DNA of 64,000 nucleotides from Saccharopolyspora indica. GTDB lineage: Bacteria; Actinomycetota; Actinomycetes; Mycobacteriales; Pseudonocardiaceae. The translations under genes were made by a program, and so were the position numbers. The stretch covers positions 62,001 to 126,000 of the forward strand of contig NZ_JAQGLB010000018.1 in assembly GCF_027853965.1 (NCBI RefSeq), in the 5' to 3' direction. The notes under the pieces were generated by a model. The model had not been told where the DNA came from, ran no database searches, and was given only the letters and a program-made list of their open reading frames with translations. Position 1 is the stretch's first letter; each line of letters starts with the position of its first letter. Shown here piece after piece: positions 34,125 through 44,400 of this stretch.

Positions 34125-35609
34125 ATGTCGCTCACCGAGCGGATCACCGGCGCAGTGGCCGCGCCCGCGACCGACGACGCGTTCGACCCGCACGCCGAGC
34201 TGACCGAGGTTCTCGCCGGAGTCGGCCTGAGCCCCGCCGACGCGGGCGGGCGGATCACCTTCCGCGGCGCCGACCCGGTGGTGCCCAGCACGCTGCGGCT
34301 CGGCGGCGCCGCGGGCATCGCACTGGCCGCGAAGTCGGTGGTGATGGCCAAGATCTGGCAGCTGCGCGGCGGTTCCGGTCAGGACATCGCGGTGGACCTG
34401 CGCCGCACCCCGCACCGGCTGTGCCCGTTCTACGACCGCAAGTGGGAACTGCTCAACGGCTACCCGGCGAGCAGCCCGGCCAACGTCGGCAACGCGCTCG
34501 GCTTCGCCTTCTACCGCACCGCGGACGATCGCTGGGTGATGCCCCTCAACCCGTACCCGAAGCTGAAGGTCGCCGCCCAGAAGCTGCTCGGCGTGCCCGA
34601 CGACGCCGACGCGGTGGCCAAGGCCGTGGCCGAGTGGCGGGCCCGCGACCTGGAGGACGCCGGGGCCGAGGCGGGCGTGGTGATGCCGATGCTGCGCACG
34701 CCCGCGTAGCTGTTCACCGAGCCGCACTACCGGGAATCGCTGGTCCACCAGCCGCTGATCGAGATCACCAGGATCGGCGACAGCGAGCCCGAACCGTTCG
34801 AGCCCGGCGGCACCGCGCCGCTGGACGGCGTCCGGGCGCTGGGCATGGGTCACGTGATCGCCGGCGCGGGTGCCGGGCGGGCGCTGGCGCTGCACGGCGC
34901 CGACGTGCCCAACCTGTGGCGGCCGGACGAGCTGGAGCACGACACCACCTACGTCACCGCCAACGTCGGCATGCGTTCCTCCACAGTGGACCCGTACCGC
35001 GGTGGCGGTCCGGAGCTGATCCGGAGCCTGCTCGCCGGCGCCGACGTCTTCTTCGCCAACCGGCGTCCCGGGTACCTGGAGCGGATCGGCCTGTCAGCGG
35101 AGCAGGCCGCGGCAGCGCGACCGGGCGTCGTCCACGTCACGACCTCCTTCAACGGCCGCACCGGGCCGTGGTCACAGCGGGTCGGCTTCGACCAGTCCGC
35201 GGGCAGCGTGGTGGGCATGATGAACCTCGAGGGCGACGGCGAAACCCCGCAGCTGCCGCCCATCCTGGTGGTCAACGACTACATCGTGTCCTGGCTGATG
35301 GCCGTCGGCGTCGGTCAGGCGCTCATCCGCCGAGCCACCGAAGGCGGCAGCTACCGCGTGCACGTCTCGCTGACCCGCGCGGCGCTGTGGATCCTGAGCA
35401 TGGGCGTCTTCGACCGCGACTACGCCCGCTCGATCGCCGGCACCGGCGAGGAGCACGCCTACCTCGCTCCGGAGACCTTCACCGCGGACACCCCGCTCGG
35501 CCGCTACCAGGGCGTCACCGACCAGGTCCGGATGAGCGCAACACCCGGCGACTACCGCCACGTCCTGGTCCCCCGCGGTTCCTCGCGCCCCGAATGGCTG
35601 CCCCGCTGA
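34125..35609 (+). pseudogene. Family III CoA-transferase interrupted by an in-frame TAG
   Basis: One continuous frame of 494 codons from ATG 34125 to TGA 35607-35609 is broken only by TAG at 34707-34709. Before it: GGRITFRGADPVVPSTLRLGGAAGIALAAKSVVMAKIW through VVMPMLRTPA. After it: LFTEPHYRESLVHQPLIEITRIG, GVRALGMGHVIAGAGAGRALALHGADV, LADVFFANRRPGYLERIGL-type blocks of CaiB/BaiF enzymes. The conserved place usually holds Glu, so a GAG to TAG change is the simplest cause. Either a recent nonsense mutation, or two polypeptides (a restart could use ATG 34845), or readthrough. Confidence 0.8.
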
Positions 35610-35651
35610 CCACCGGCCGGGCGCGCCGGGGCCGTGTGGGAGGGTTCTGGC

Positions 35652-36449
35652 GTGCGGATCGCGAGCTGGAACGTCAACTCCGTCGGGGCCCGGTTGCCGA
35701 AGCTGCTGGACTGGCTGGGCACCGCCGAGCCGGACGTGCTGTGCCTCCAGGAGCTCAAGTGCGCCGAGAACGCCTTCCCGTACGACGAGGTGGGCGAGCT
35801 GGGCTACGAGGTCGCCGCGCACGGGACCGGGCGGTGGAACGGCGTGGCGGTGCTGTCCAAGGTCGGCATCGCGGACGTGCGCCGCGGCCTGCTCGACGAG
35901 CCCGGTTTCCTCGCCGACGGCGCGATGTTCGAGGCGGAGGAGCCGCGTGCGATCGGCGCCACGTGCGGCGGCGTTCGCGTCTGGTCGGTGTACGTGCCCA
36001 ACGGCCGCGACGTCGGCCACCCGCACTACGCCTACAAGCTGCGCTGGCTCGACGCGCTGCGCGCGACCGCCGCCGAGGAGCTGGGCGAGCTCCCGTTCAC
36101 CGTCCTCGGCGACTTCAACATCGCCCCGACCGACGCCGACGTCTGGGACATCGCCGAGTTCGCGGGCTGCACGCACGTCACCGAGGACGAGCGCAAGGCC
36201 CTCACCGCGCTCGGCGAGATCGGCCTGACCGAGGTCCACCCGCGCGCCCTGAAGTACGACGTGCCCTTCACCTACTGGGACTACCGCGCACTGCGCTTCC
36301 CCAACAACCAGGGCATGCGCATCGACCTGGTCTACGGCGACGAGCGGTTCACCACCGCGGTCACCGACTCCTACGTCGACCGCAACGCGCGCAAGGGCAA
36401 GGGCACCTCCGACCACGCCCCGGTGGTCGTCGACCTCGACCTCCCCTGA
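35652..36449 (+). CDS. xthA: Exodeoxyribonuclease III
   Basis: 265 residues from GTG 35652 with GGGAGGG upstream. All DNase-I-fold motifs are present: IASWNVNSV, CLQELKC, WNGVAVLS, YVPNGRDV, LGDFNIAPTDADVWD, GMRIDLVYG and the terminal SDHAPV (Asp-His). It cuts 5' of abasic sites and removes 3' blocks in base-excision repair. It is monocistronic, followed by two direct palindromes before the convergent Lrp gene. Confidence 0.95.
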   Translation: MRIASWNVNSVGARLPKLLDWLGTAEPDVLCLQELKCAENAFPYDEVGELGYEVAAHGTGRWNGVAVLSKVGIADVRRGLLDEPGFLADGAMFEAEEPRAIGATCGGVRVWSVYVPNGRDVGHPHYAYKLRWLDALRATAAEELGELPFTVLGDFNIAPTDADVWDIAEFAGCTHVTEDERKALTALGEIGLTEVHPRALKYDVPFTYWDYRALRFPNNQGMRIDLVYGDERFTTAVTDSYVDRNARKGKGTSDHAPVVVDLDLP

Positions 36450-36470
36450 CCGGGCCGGGCCAGGCGGGCG

Positions 36471-36530
36471 GTCAATTTCGCACGAAATTGACGTTCACCC
36501 GGGTGATGGTCAATTTCGTGCGAAATTGAC
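36471..36530. repeat. Two palindromic copies of GTCAATTTCG-NN-CGAAATTGAC
   Basis: Copies at 36471-36492 (centre CA) and 36509-36530 (centre TG) are perfect 10-2-10 inverted repeats. The 16-base spacer contains CACCCGGGTG, another palindrome. They lie between convergent xthA and the Lrp gene, so they may terminate both transcripts, but the AT-rich arms are unlike the GC-rich terminators elsewhere in this window. Confidence 0.75.
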
Positions 36531-36624
36531 TCAGCCCCGGGTGACGCGGGCGGGTTTGCGCAGGTGGGGGCCGTGGTGACGGTGGGTGGTGAGGGACTCG
36601 GTCGTGGTCGTGGTGTACCGAGGG

Positions 36625-37125
36625 TCAGCGGTGCTCCGGTTCGAACTCGTCGAAGATCAGCCAGGTGTGGCAGGTGCGCACGCCCGGTAGCGACTGGACG
36701 TGGTCGAAGACCAGGTTGCGCAGGGACACGTTGTCCTCGGTGCGCACCCGGACCACGATGTCGAACTCCCCCGCCACCAGCGCCACGTGCTCGACCGAGT
36801 CGATCTCGGCCAGCCTGCGGGACACCTCGCGCCAGGTGTCCTGCTCGATGGACAGCCCGATCAGCGCCGCGGTGCCCAGCCCGGCCTTGGCCGGCTCGAC
36901 GCGGGCGTGGAAACCGGTGATCACCCCGCTGCCGAGCAGCCGGTCCAGCCTGCTGTGCGCGTTGGTCCGGGAGATGCTGACCCGCTCGGCCAGCGTGCGG
37001 ATGGACATCCGGCCGTCGCGGGCCAGTTCGTCGACGATGCGCGCGTCGATGTCGTCCAGCGCCGGAGCCGATCGTCCGGCCCGGGTGCTCCGGATGCCGC
37101 TCCCACCGGACGTCTGGTCGACCAT
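36625..37125 (-). CDS. Lrp/AsnC family regulator of the oxoacid dehydrogenase operon
   Basis: 166 residues from ATG 37125. The helix-turn-helix is LDDIDARIVDELARDGRMSIRTLAERVSISRTNAHSRLDRLLGSGVITGF. The RAM ligand domain follows (LGTAALIGLSIEQDTWREVSRRLAEIDSVEHVALVAGEFDIVVRVRTEDNVSLRNLV), where the loop GEFD binds amino acids in relatives. Divergent from the E1-alpha gene by about 105 bp, it fits the BkdR role of sensing branched-chain amino acids. Confidence 0.93.
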   Translation of the reverse strand: MVDQTSGGSGIRSTRAGRSAPALDDIDARIVDELARDGRMSIRTLAERVSISRTNAHSRLDRLLGSGVITGFHARVEPAKAGLGTAALIGLSIEQDTWREVSRRLAEIDSVEHVALVAGEFDIVVRVRTEDNVSLRNLVFDHVQSLPGVRTCHTWLIFDEFEPEHR

Positions 37126-37230
37126 CGCGCGCTCCTGAAGCCGTTCGTCCCGATTGCTCGCCGATGACTTGTATCACATGGCTCCGCTGAACGACGATCT
37201 CAAGCCAGTCGTCCAATGGAGGTGCAGACC

Positions 37231-38274
37231 GTGGAATGGCTTCCGTCGAGCAGTCCGGTGCAGCTGCCGGATCCGAACCACCCGGAGCCGGAGCCGTCCC
37301 GGCTGCTGGCCGCCTACCGGGCGATGGTCGTCGGCCGGCGGTTCGACGCGCAAGCCACCACGCTCACCAAGCAGGGCCGGCTGGCGGTGTACCCGTCCTC
37401 GCGCGGCCAGGAGGCCTGCCAGGTCGGCGCGGCGCTGAGCATCGGCGCGCAGGACTGGCTGTTCCCCACCTACCGGGATTCGATGGCGCTGGTGACCCGC
37501 GGCATCGACCCGGTGGAGGTGCTGACGCTGCTGCGCGGTGACTGGCACTGCGGCTACGACGTGCCGAGCACCCGCACCGCACCCCAGTGCACACCGCTGG
37601 CCACCCAGACCCTGCACGCGGTGGGCCTGGCGCACGGCGAGGCCCGCAAGGGCCGCGACACGGTCGCGCTGGCGCTGATCGGCGACGGCGCCACCAGCGA
37701 GGGCGACTTCCACGAGGCGCTGAACTTCGCCGCGGTGTTCCGCGCACCGGTGGTGTTCCTGGTGCAGAACAACGGCTATGCGATCAGCGTGCCGCTGGCC
37801 AAGCAGTCCGTCGCGCCGTCCTTGGCGCACAAGGGAATCGGCTACGGCGTGCGCAGCGAGCAGGTGGACGGCAACGACGCGGCGGCGGTGCTGTCGGTGC
37901 TGGACACCGCCGTGGCGCACGCCCGGTCCGGCGGCGGGCCGTTCCTGGTCGAGGCGCACACCTACCGGATGGAGGCGCACACCAACGCCGACGACGCCGG
38001 GCGCTACCGCTCCGCCGAGGAGGTCGAGCGGTGGCGGCAGCGGGACCCGATCGAGCGGTTGGAACGCCGGTTGCGCGAGAGCGGGCACCTCGACGACACC
38101 GCGGTCGAGCAGATCGCCGCGGAGGCCGAGGAGTTCGCCGCGCAGGTCCGCAGCCGGATGCAGGTCGAGCCCAGCGCCGACCCGGCGGACCTCTTCCGCC
38201 ACGTCTACGCCGAACCGACCCCGCAGCTGACCGAACAGCTCGCCCAGCTCCGAGCCGAACAGGAGGCGTTGTGA
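37231..38274 (+). CDS. Branched-chain 2-oxoacid/pyruvate dehydrogenase E1 component, alpha subunit
   Basis: 347 residues from GTG 37231, preferred over ATG 37216 because GGAGG lies eight bases before it. The thiamine-diphosphate motif is GDGATSEGDFHEALNFAAVFRAPVVFLVQNNGYAIS, and the phospho-loop region RMEAHTNADDAGRYR follows. With E1-beta it decarboxylates 2-oxo acids and transfers the acyl group to lipoyl-E2 in the cytoplasm. The divergent Lrp regulator and lack of an E3 gene favour the branched-chain (Bkd) complex that feeds branched fatty-acid and polyketide starters. Confidence 0.92.
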   Translation: MEWLPSSSPVQLPDPNHPEPEPSRLLAAYRAMVVGRRFDAQATTLTKQGRLAVYPSSRGQEACQVGAALSIGAQDWLFPTYRDSMALVTRGIDPVEVLTLLRGDWHCGYDVPSTRTAPQCTPLATQTLHAVGLAHGEARKGRDTVALALIGDGATSEGDFHEALNFAAVFRAPVVFLVQNNGYAISVPLAKQSVAPSLAHKGIGYGVRSEQVDGNDAAAVLSVLDTAVAHARSGGGPFLVEAHTYRMEAHTNADDAGRYRSAEEVERWRQRDPIERLERRLRESGHLDDTAVEQIAAEAEEFAAQVRSRMQVEPSADPADLFRHVYAEPTPQLTEQLAQLRAEQEAL

Positions 38275-39293
38275 TGGCAGCGACCAGCATGGCGCAGGCG
38301 CTCAACGCGGCGCTGCGCGACGCGATCGCCGAGGACGAGCGGGTCGTGGTCTTCGGCGAGGACGTCGGCAAGCTCGGCGGGGTCTTCCGGATCACCGACG
38401 GCCTGCAGGACGCCTTCGGCGAGGACCGCTGCTTCGACACCCCGCTGGCCGAGTCCGGCATCGCCGGGTTCGCCGTGGGCATGGCCATGGCCGGGTTCCG
38501 CCCGGTGGTGGAGATGCAGTTCGACGCCTTCGCCTTCCCCGCCTTCGAGCAGGTCGTCTCGCACGTGGCCAAGATGCGCAACCGCACCCGCGGCGCGGTC
38601 GCGCTGCCGATGGTGATCCGGATCCCGTTCGCGGGCGGCATCGGCGGCGTCGAGCACCACTGCGACTCCAGCGAGGCCTACTACGCGCACACCCCGGGGC
38701 TGAAGGTCGTGACCCCGTCCGGTGCGGCGGATGCGTACTCGCTGCTGCGCGAGGCGATCGCGGACCCGGACCCGGTGGTGTTCCTGGAGCCCAAGAAGCT
38801 CTACTGGTCCAAAGAGGACGTCGAGCTGCCGGTGACCACCGAACCGATCGGCCGCGCCGCGATCCGCCGACCGGGCCGCGACGCCACGCTGATCGCCTAC
38901 GGACCCAGCGTGCCGCTGGCGATGGAGTCCGCGGCGGCGGCCGCCGAGGAGGGCTGGGACGTGCAGGTCGTCGACGTGCGCAGCCTGGTGCCCTTCGACG
39001 ACGAGACGGTGACCGCAGCGGTGCGCGAGACCGGCCGCTGCGTGGTGCTGCAGGAAGCGCAGGGGTTCGCCGGAGTGGCCGCCGAGATCGCGGCCCGCGT
39101 GCAGGAGCGCTGCTTCCACTCGCTGTCCGCCCCGGTGCTGCGCGTCTCCGGCTTCGACGTCCCGTACCCGCCCCCGAAGCTGGAGCACAGCCACCTGCCC
39201 AACGTCGACCGCGTGCTCGACGCCCTGGCCCGCCTCCAGTGGGACGACCAACCCGACGTGAAGTGGATCGGTGGACAGGAGGGAGCGGCGTGA
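38274..39293 (+). CDS. 2-oxoacid dehydrogenase E1 component, beta subunit
   Basis: 339 residues from ATG 38274, overlapping the E1-alpha stop by one base (TGATG), AGGAGG seven bases before. VVVFGEDVGKLGGVFRITDGL, DTPLAESGIAGFAVGMAMAGFRPVVEMQFDAFAFPAFEQVVSHVAKMRNRT, GGIGGVEHHCDSSEAYYAHTPGLKVVTPS and FDVPYPPPKLEHSHLPNVDRVLDAL are the transketolase-type pyrimidine-binding and C-terminal domains. It forms an alpha2beta2 E1 with the upstream gene. Confidence 0.94.
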   Translation: MAATSMAQALNAALRDAIAEDERVVVFGEDVGKLGGVFRITDGLQDAFGEDRCFDTPLAESGIAGFAVGMAMAGFRPVVEMQFDAFAFPAFEQVVSHVAKMRNRTRGAVALPMVIRIPFAGGIGGVEHHCDSSEAYYAHTPGLKVVTPSGAADAYSLLREAIADPDPVVFLEPKKLYWSKEDVELPVTTEPIGRAAIRRPGRDATLIAYGPSVPLAMESAAAAAEEGWDVQVVDVRSLVPFDDETVTAAVRETGRCVVLQEAQGFAGVAAEIAARVQERCFHSLSAPVLRVSGFDVPYPPPKLEHSHLPNVDRVLDALARLQWDDQPDVKWIGGQEGAA

Positions 39294-40507
39294 ACAGCCC
39301 TGTTCTGACCAACCGCACGTTTTCCCTGCCGGATCTGGGCGAGGGGCTGACCGAGGCGGAGATCGTTCGCTGGCACGTCGCGGTCGGCGACCACGTCGCG
39401 GCGGACCAGGTGGTGGTCGAGGTGGAGACCGCCAAGGCCGTGGTGGACGTGCCGTGCCCGCACGCCGGAGTCGTCGGGGCGCTGCACGGCGAGCCCGGTG
39501 ACGTGATCGCCGTGGGCGCGCCGCTGATCGCGATCGACGGAGCGGACTCCCCGCACGAGCAGCACCGGACCGAGGAACGGGCCGGATCGGGCAACGTGCT
39601 CGTCGGCTACGGGACCGGGACCGCGGCGCGGAGGCGCCGCCAGCGGGTCCGCCCGCAGCACGCCGCGGCCCGGACCGCGACGGGTGCGCCGCGCGTGCTG
39701 TCGCCGATCGTGCGCAGGCTCGCGAAGCAGCACGGCGTCGATCTGTCCAGTGTGGATGGATCAGGTCCGGGCGGGGTGATCCTGCGCCGCGACGTGGAGG
39801 CCGCCCGGCTGCCGGAGCCGGAGCGCGACGAGGTCCGCATCCCGCTGCGCGGTCTGCGCGGCGCGGTGGCCGACAAGCTCACCCGCAGCCGCCGGGAGAT
39901 CCCGGACGCGACCACGTGGGTGGACGTCGACGCGACCCGGCTGCTGGAGGCCCGCGACGAGCTGCGATCGCGCGGCATCGGGCTGCTGGCGCTGCTCGCG
40001 CGGTTCTGCGTCGTCGGGCTGCGCCGGTTCCCGGAGCTCAACTCCTCGGTGGACGCCGAGCGCGGCGAGATCGTCCAGCACCGCGGCATCGGCCTCGGCT
40101 TCGCCGCCCAGACCCCGCGCGGCCTGGTGGTGCCGGTGGTCCGCGACGCGCACGAGATGACCACCGCGCAGCTCGCCGAGGCGATCGCCCACCGCACCGA
40201 ACGGGCCCGCGCGGGAGAGCTCGAACCGAAGTACCTCACCGGTGGCACCTTCACGCTCAACAACTACGGCGTGTTCGGCGTGGACGGCTCGACGCCGATC
40301 ATCAACCACCCGGAGGCGGCGATCCTCGGCGTCGGCCGGATCATCGACAAGCCCTGGGCCTTCCGGGGCGAGCTGGCGCTGCGCAAGGTCACCCAGCTGT
40401 CGCTGACCTTCGACCACCGGGTCTGCGACGGCGGCACGGCGGGCGGGTTCCTCCGCCACCTGGCGGATTGCGTGGAGAACCCCGTCACAGCCCTCGCCGA
40501 CGTCTGA
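39290..40507 (+). CDS. 2-oxoacid dehydrogenase E2 (dihydrolipoyl acyltransferase)
   Basis: 405 residues from GTG 39290, overlapping the E1-beta stop (GTGA), GGAGGGAG before it. One lipoyl domain (lipoylated K49 in EVETAKAVVDV), a basic linker (TAARRRRQRVRPQH), the peripheral-subunit-binding domain (VLSPIVRRLAKQHGVDLSSVDGSGPGGVILRRDV), and the catalytic acyltransferase with LTFDHRVCDGGTAGGFL, where His and Asp act. It carries acyl groups from E1 to CoA. A single lipoyl domain fits Bkd better than the multi-lipoyl actinobacterial PDH E2. The E3 must come from another locus. Confidence 0.94.
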   Translation: MNSPVLTNRTFSLPDLGEGLTEAEIVRWHVAVGDHVAADQVVVEVETAKAVVDVPCPHAGVVGALHGEPGDVIAVGAPLIAIDGADSPHEQHRTEERAGSGNVLVGYGTGTAARRRRQRVRPQHAAARTATGAPRVLSPIVRRLAKQHGVDLSSVDGSGPGGVILRRDVEAARLPEPERDEVRIPLRGLRGAVADKLTRSRREIPDATTWVDVDATRLLEARDELRSRGIGLLALLARFCVVGLRRFPELNSSVDAERGEIVQHRGIGLGFAAQTPRGLVVPVVRDAHEMTTAQLAEAIAHRTERARAGELEPKYLTGGTFTLNNYGVFGVDGSTPIINHPEAAILGVGRIIDKPWAFRGELALRKVTQLSLTFDHRVCDGGTAGGFLRHLADCVENPVTALADV

Positions 40508-40516
40508 GGCGCCGCG

Positions 40517-40550
40517 GGTAGCGGTGAGCAGGACTCGCTCACCGCTGCCC
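40517..40550. terminator. Hairpin between E2 and the sigma-like gene
   Basis: Stem AGCGGTGAGC with GCTCACCGCT across a 7-base loop, extendable by a GGG/CCC clamp with one mismatch. It overlaps the last codons of the convergent gene at 40539 and can end both transcripts. Confidence 0.7.
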
Positions 40551-41222
40551 CAAGTAGCCGACGAGATCTGTCTCAGCTTCGGCCCGCACTGACAGGCAGA
40601 CTGCTGGGGCCAGGTCGAACTCCCCAGCCACCACGTGCAGCTCCATACCCTCCAGTCGTGTTCGCCCGATGAGTTCGGCTTCAAACGGAGTAAGCACACC
40701 GTCCTCTATCGCTCGAGACAGCACGAGGTCCGGATGTCCCGGCGGCGTCGTGTACGGCACCGGTCGAGGAACACTGCTGGAGTCAGCGCGCTGGAACTGC
40801 GACTGGTGGGCGCTCAGCGCCCGCTGGTAAGCGACTTGCCGGAGGTGGTTCGACAACCGCCTCATCGAAGGATCGGCGGTCCGCAGGGCTTCGACGAAGC
40901 CCAGCAGAACCTCTGCCTCCACCTCGGCAGGTTCCCCACCGCGGTTCAGGATCACGCGTCGGACCACGGAGGTCAGCCCAGAGGTCATGAGCCCGGTAGC
41001 CACGAGCATCCATGGCTGACCGACGGATTGGGCTAACCGGACGACTTCAGCCCAGACCGCGTCCTTAACCGAGGTTTCCGCGGTGCGGTCCCGCAACAAC
41101 TCGGCAATCCTGCCGAGTTGCACCTGCTTCTCCGAGAGATCCGGGCTCAGCGACCAGCCGTCGAGCACCGGCGCGCTGTTCGAGTCGACGAGCTCGCGAA
41201 AGGCTTTCTGAACCGCTTTCAT
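40539..41222 (-). CDS. Sigma-70-like regulatory protein (region 2- and region 4-like)
   Basis: 227 residues from ATG 41222. The middle (WAEVVRLAQSVGQPWMLVATGLMTSGLTSVVRRVI, EAEVLLGFVEALRTADPSMRRLSNHLRQVAYQRAL) looks like the helices of a degenerate sigma region 2. The end (HPDLVLSRAIEDGVLTPFEAELIGRTRLEGMELHVVAGEFDLAPAVCLSVRAEAETDLVGYL) looks like region 4 with its helix-turn-helix. Such orphan proteins occur near actinobacterial integrative elements. It is divergent from the TIR gene (204 bp apart) and may control it. Weaker codon bias than its neighbours suggests acquired DNA. Confidence 0.6.
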   Translation of the reverse strand: MKAVQKAFRELVDSNSAPVLDGWSLSPDLSEKQVQLGRIAELLRDRTAETSVKDAVWAEVVRLAQSVGQPWMLVATGLMTSGLTSVVRRVILNRGGEPAEVEAEVLLGFVEALRTADPSMRRLSNHLRQVAYQRALSAHQSQFQRADSSSVPRPVPYTTPPGHPDLVLSRAIEDGVLTPFEAELIGRTRLEGMELHVVAGEFDLAPAVCLSVRAEAETDLVGYLGQR

Positions 41223-41426
41223 GGGACTGAAACCCGCCGGACCTAGCACGACCGGCCCGCCTCATCAATCGGAATCACGCAATCAGGAAAGCAGGCACGG
41301 GAAGCACTCGGCAATCTCACGACCTAGTTTCCTGTTTCCTACCCCGCAGTATCAGCCAAATGGCCCAAGCCAGATTCCGGCCGACCTGAATACCGTGCCG
41401 ACATCAGCCGAACGCACGGAGGAAGA

Positions 41427-44400
41427 GTGCTCGAGAGGTCTCGCTGTTCAGTGTTCTGCAATTACCGGGTCGATGACAGCGGGCAGGCCGTGGTGGCGAG
41501 CCTGATCGCCGACACGCTCAGCAAACAGCTGGGAAAGGGACAGATCTTCTTCGCATCCCGCGAAATACGCCTCGGTGAGTACTTCGACGAGGCCATTCGA
41601 GACGCGCTCCGCGACTGCGCCGTGCTCATCGCGGTGATCGGCCGGGAGTGGTTGACCGCGGCCGGAGCCGATGGCCGACGACTCGACGACCCCGACGACT
41701 GGGTCCGCCGGGAAATCGCGTACGCGCTGGGCAACGGCAAGCGGGTCATTCCTATCCTGATCGACAACACACCCCAGCTCAACAGCAGCGATCTTCCCGA
41801 CGACATCGCAGATCTCGCCCGCTGCCAGTTCCGCAGGATCACCTACAAGGGCGCGGTCCAGGAGATCGACCGGTTAATCACCGAGCTCGTCGCCACGGTG
41901 CCGGAGCTCGCAGCGATCCAGCTCCCGGGAACTGAGGAGTTGAGCGAGTGGTGGGCATCCTGGTCCGCGGGAACCGAACCAGCAATGCCTCCAGGAGTCC
42001 TGCTGGCCGGGCGCGAGCAGGAGGTCGCTGACATTGAGTCAGCGTTGCACGGCCCTCCGAGCGCAACATTTGTCAAAAGCGATTCCCAGAGCCAGGCCAT
42101 CGCATTCATCGGAGCGTTCTGTGAAGCCCGAGAAGATCCACTTGCCCGAGCTGTCGTCGTTTCCGATCAGGAAGCATGGCGGTACTGCATCGAGATTCCG
42201 CAGTCCCGACTCCTGGTTCCGACCTTCGACGCACCCGGAGTGGCCAGAGCGGTGCAGCGCGGGCACCACGTGCTGGTACCCGCGGGCCCGAATCAACCGA
42301 CCGAAGGAACCGTCGTGGTCCTGCCGGGGATTTCCATGGAAGGCGCACGCCGGGCTTTCGAGGACTCCGGAGTTCCGGCGCCTCAGGCACGTGTCTTCGC
42401 AGCAGAAGCGCGCCGAAACCTTCCAGGGCTCCGACGCAGCCTGTCCCGCGACGAACCGGAGAAGCCCGACTTGCCCGGGCAGCCGGTCGGCACTGCGGGC
42501 AGCGAGCTCGCGCATGCGGTCAGCCGAGGTCCGCTCCGCCACCTCGGGCTCGACGCGGAGCGGGCGCGCGCCGACCAGCTCCGGGAAACCGACCCGCTTC
42601 AAGCCGCCGATCGCTACGGCGCCATAGCGGCGAAGCTGCGCGCCAGTGGTTTCGCAGTGCATTCGGGCCCGTTCCAGGTGGAACAGGCGAAGGCGTTGCG
42701 CGCGGCGGGGAAGCACGACGAGGCCGCGCTGACCGCTATGGAGTTGCTCTGGAGCGAGTTCCGCGAAGGATCCGAGCACGTACCGATCGAGCCTGTGATC
42801 GGGGAACTCCACGGGAACGACGTCATGAGCCCGGAAGTTCGCCGAGTCGCCTCATTCTTGTTGAACGTACCGGACGTGGCAAGCGGCTACGATTGCGTTG
42901 AGCGAAGCTTGGCCCCGACGTTTGATACGCTCACCGACGACGATCCGCATCGGCTCGATGCCGCCGTGTGCCTCGCTGAACAGGCCATGTCAACGCGAAA
43001 TCAGCACGTAGTGGCCAACCGGGCCGAGGAGCTGTCCGTGCTCTCCGGAGAAATCGCGGAACCCGGTTCACCACACGAGCAGTCCGCAGTTCGGCTGGCG
43101 ATGTGCGTTGCCGAGGTCACCGGCGAATGGGAATCGCTGCTGCAACGCGCCCGACGCGAGTTCGCGCCCTACTGTCGACCGTGGATCCTCGCACGCCGAG
43201 CGCGGTGGTACTTCCTCGCGAATCGGATCCACGAAGCCGAGCACGACTACTCCGCGGCTATCGAGGACGCGCTGATCGAGTCCATGAACGAGGAGGCCGC
43301 AGACTGGTTGTACGCGCTGCGGATGCTGCGCATGAAACAGGGCCCCCTCTTCCCGGAAGGCGACACCCAGCACCCGTTCGCGCAGCACCTGCGCGGTGAA
43401 AGCCGACCAAGCAGGCTCCCGGGCAACGCCCTGATCGACAAGCAGGCGTTGCGGAGTTTGCTGGCCAACAAGCCCAGGCAAGCGGTCTCCAGGCTGTCGC
43501 GATGGCGCTGGCGGTCTTACGTTCGCGCGAACCTGCTTTCCGAGATGGAGGCGACGCGTGAACTCGGCAAGGCGATGGCAGCGAACCAGGAGCCCCTGGC
43601 CGGCCTCCAACATCTCGTCTGGTCCGAATCGCGAAAGCAGGCCATCGAAGCCGCGAAGTCGCTCCCGGAGGAGTCCATCGACTGGCCCGTCGAAGCCATG
43701 GGGACCACTGCCGGACAGGTAGCGACCGCTTTCGCCGCAACATCGGTCTGCGCTGACCTAGTCAGCGACGAGGCCGCGAGCGGCTGGGTTGACGCAGCGT
43801 TGGCGACGATGCGCGGAAAGGGACCCGCTGGCGTCTTCCCCGACGAACCGGTTTTTCACGCCATCAAGGCGCTCACCGCACTGGGGCCCGTACTGACGGA
43901 AGCGCAAGCGCGCACGGCGCTGGACATCCTCGGACCGCTGGTCCCCGCTCCAGGACGCAGCTACCGGACGGATCACGACCATGCGGAGCTGCTCGTACAC
44001 ATCGCGGCCGATCACCAAGAGCTCTCGGAACGTGCTGCGAAGCAGCTCGTCGACGGATTGCTTGGCAGCGACGATTTCCTCCGCACAGCACTTCGCAACC
44101 AGGATTCGCCACTGCTGTCCGACTGCATCACGGAGCTGGAAGACAGGTTCGTGATGCACGCGTCAGAGGGGAACAGGCGAGCCTGCCTGGTCCTGGCTCG
44201 CTTCGGACGACCAACGGACGCCGTTCGTTCCCTGGCCATCAAGGGTGCAAAGCAGGTGATCAATCGGCCCGCAGCGACCCCGACGCAAGTCACATACTGG
44301 GGTCCGTACTACGAACTGCTGAACCTGGCGCATCTGCTGCCATCAGCCGTCAGGAACGAACTCGCCGACGCCATGCTCCGACACGCCCTCGATCTGGACG

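Noticed and set aside
34125..34709. A genuine short 194-residue protein ending at the amber codon
   Set aside because: The same frame continues with the rest of the CoA-transferase family sequence, so an interruption is more likely.
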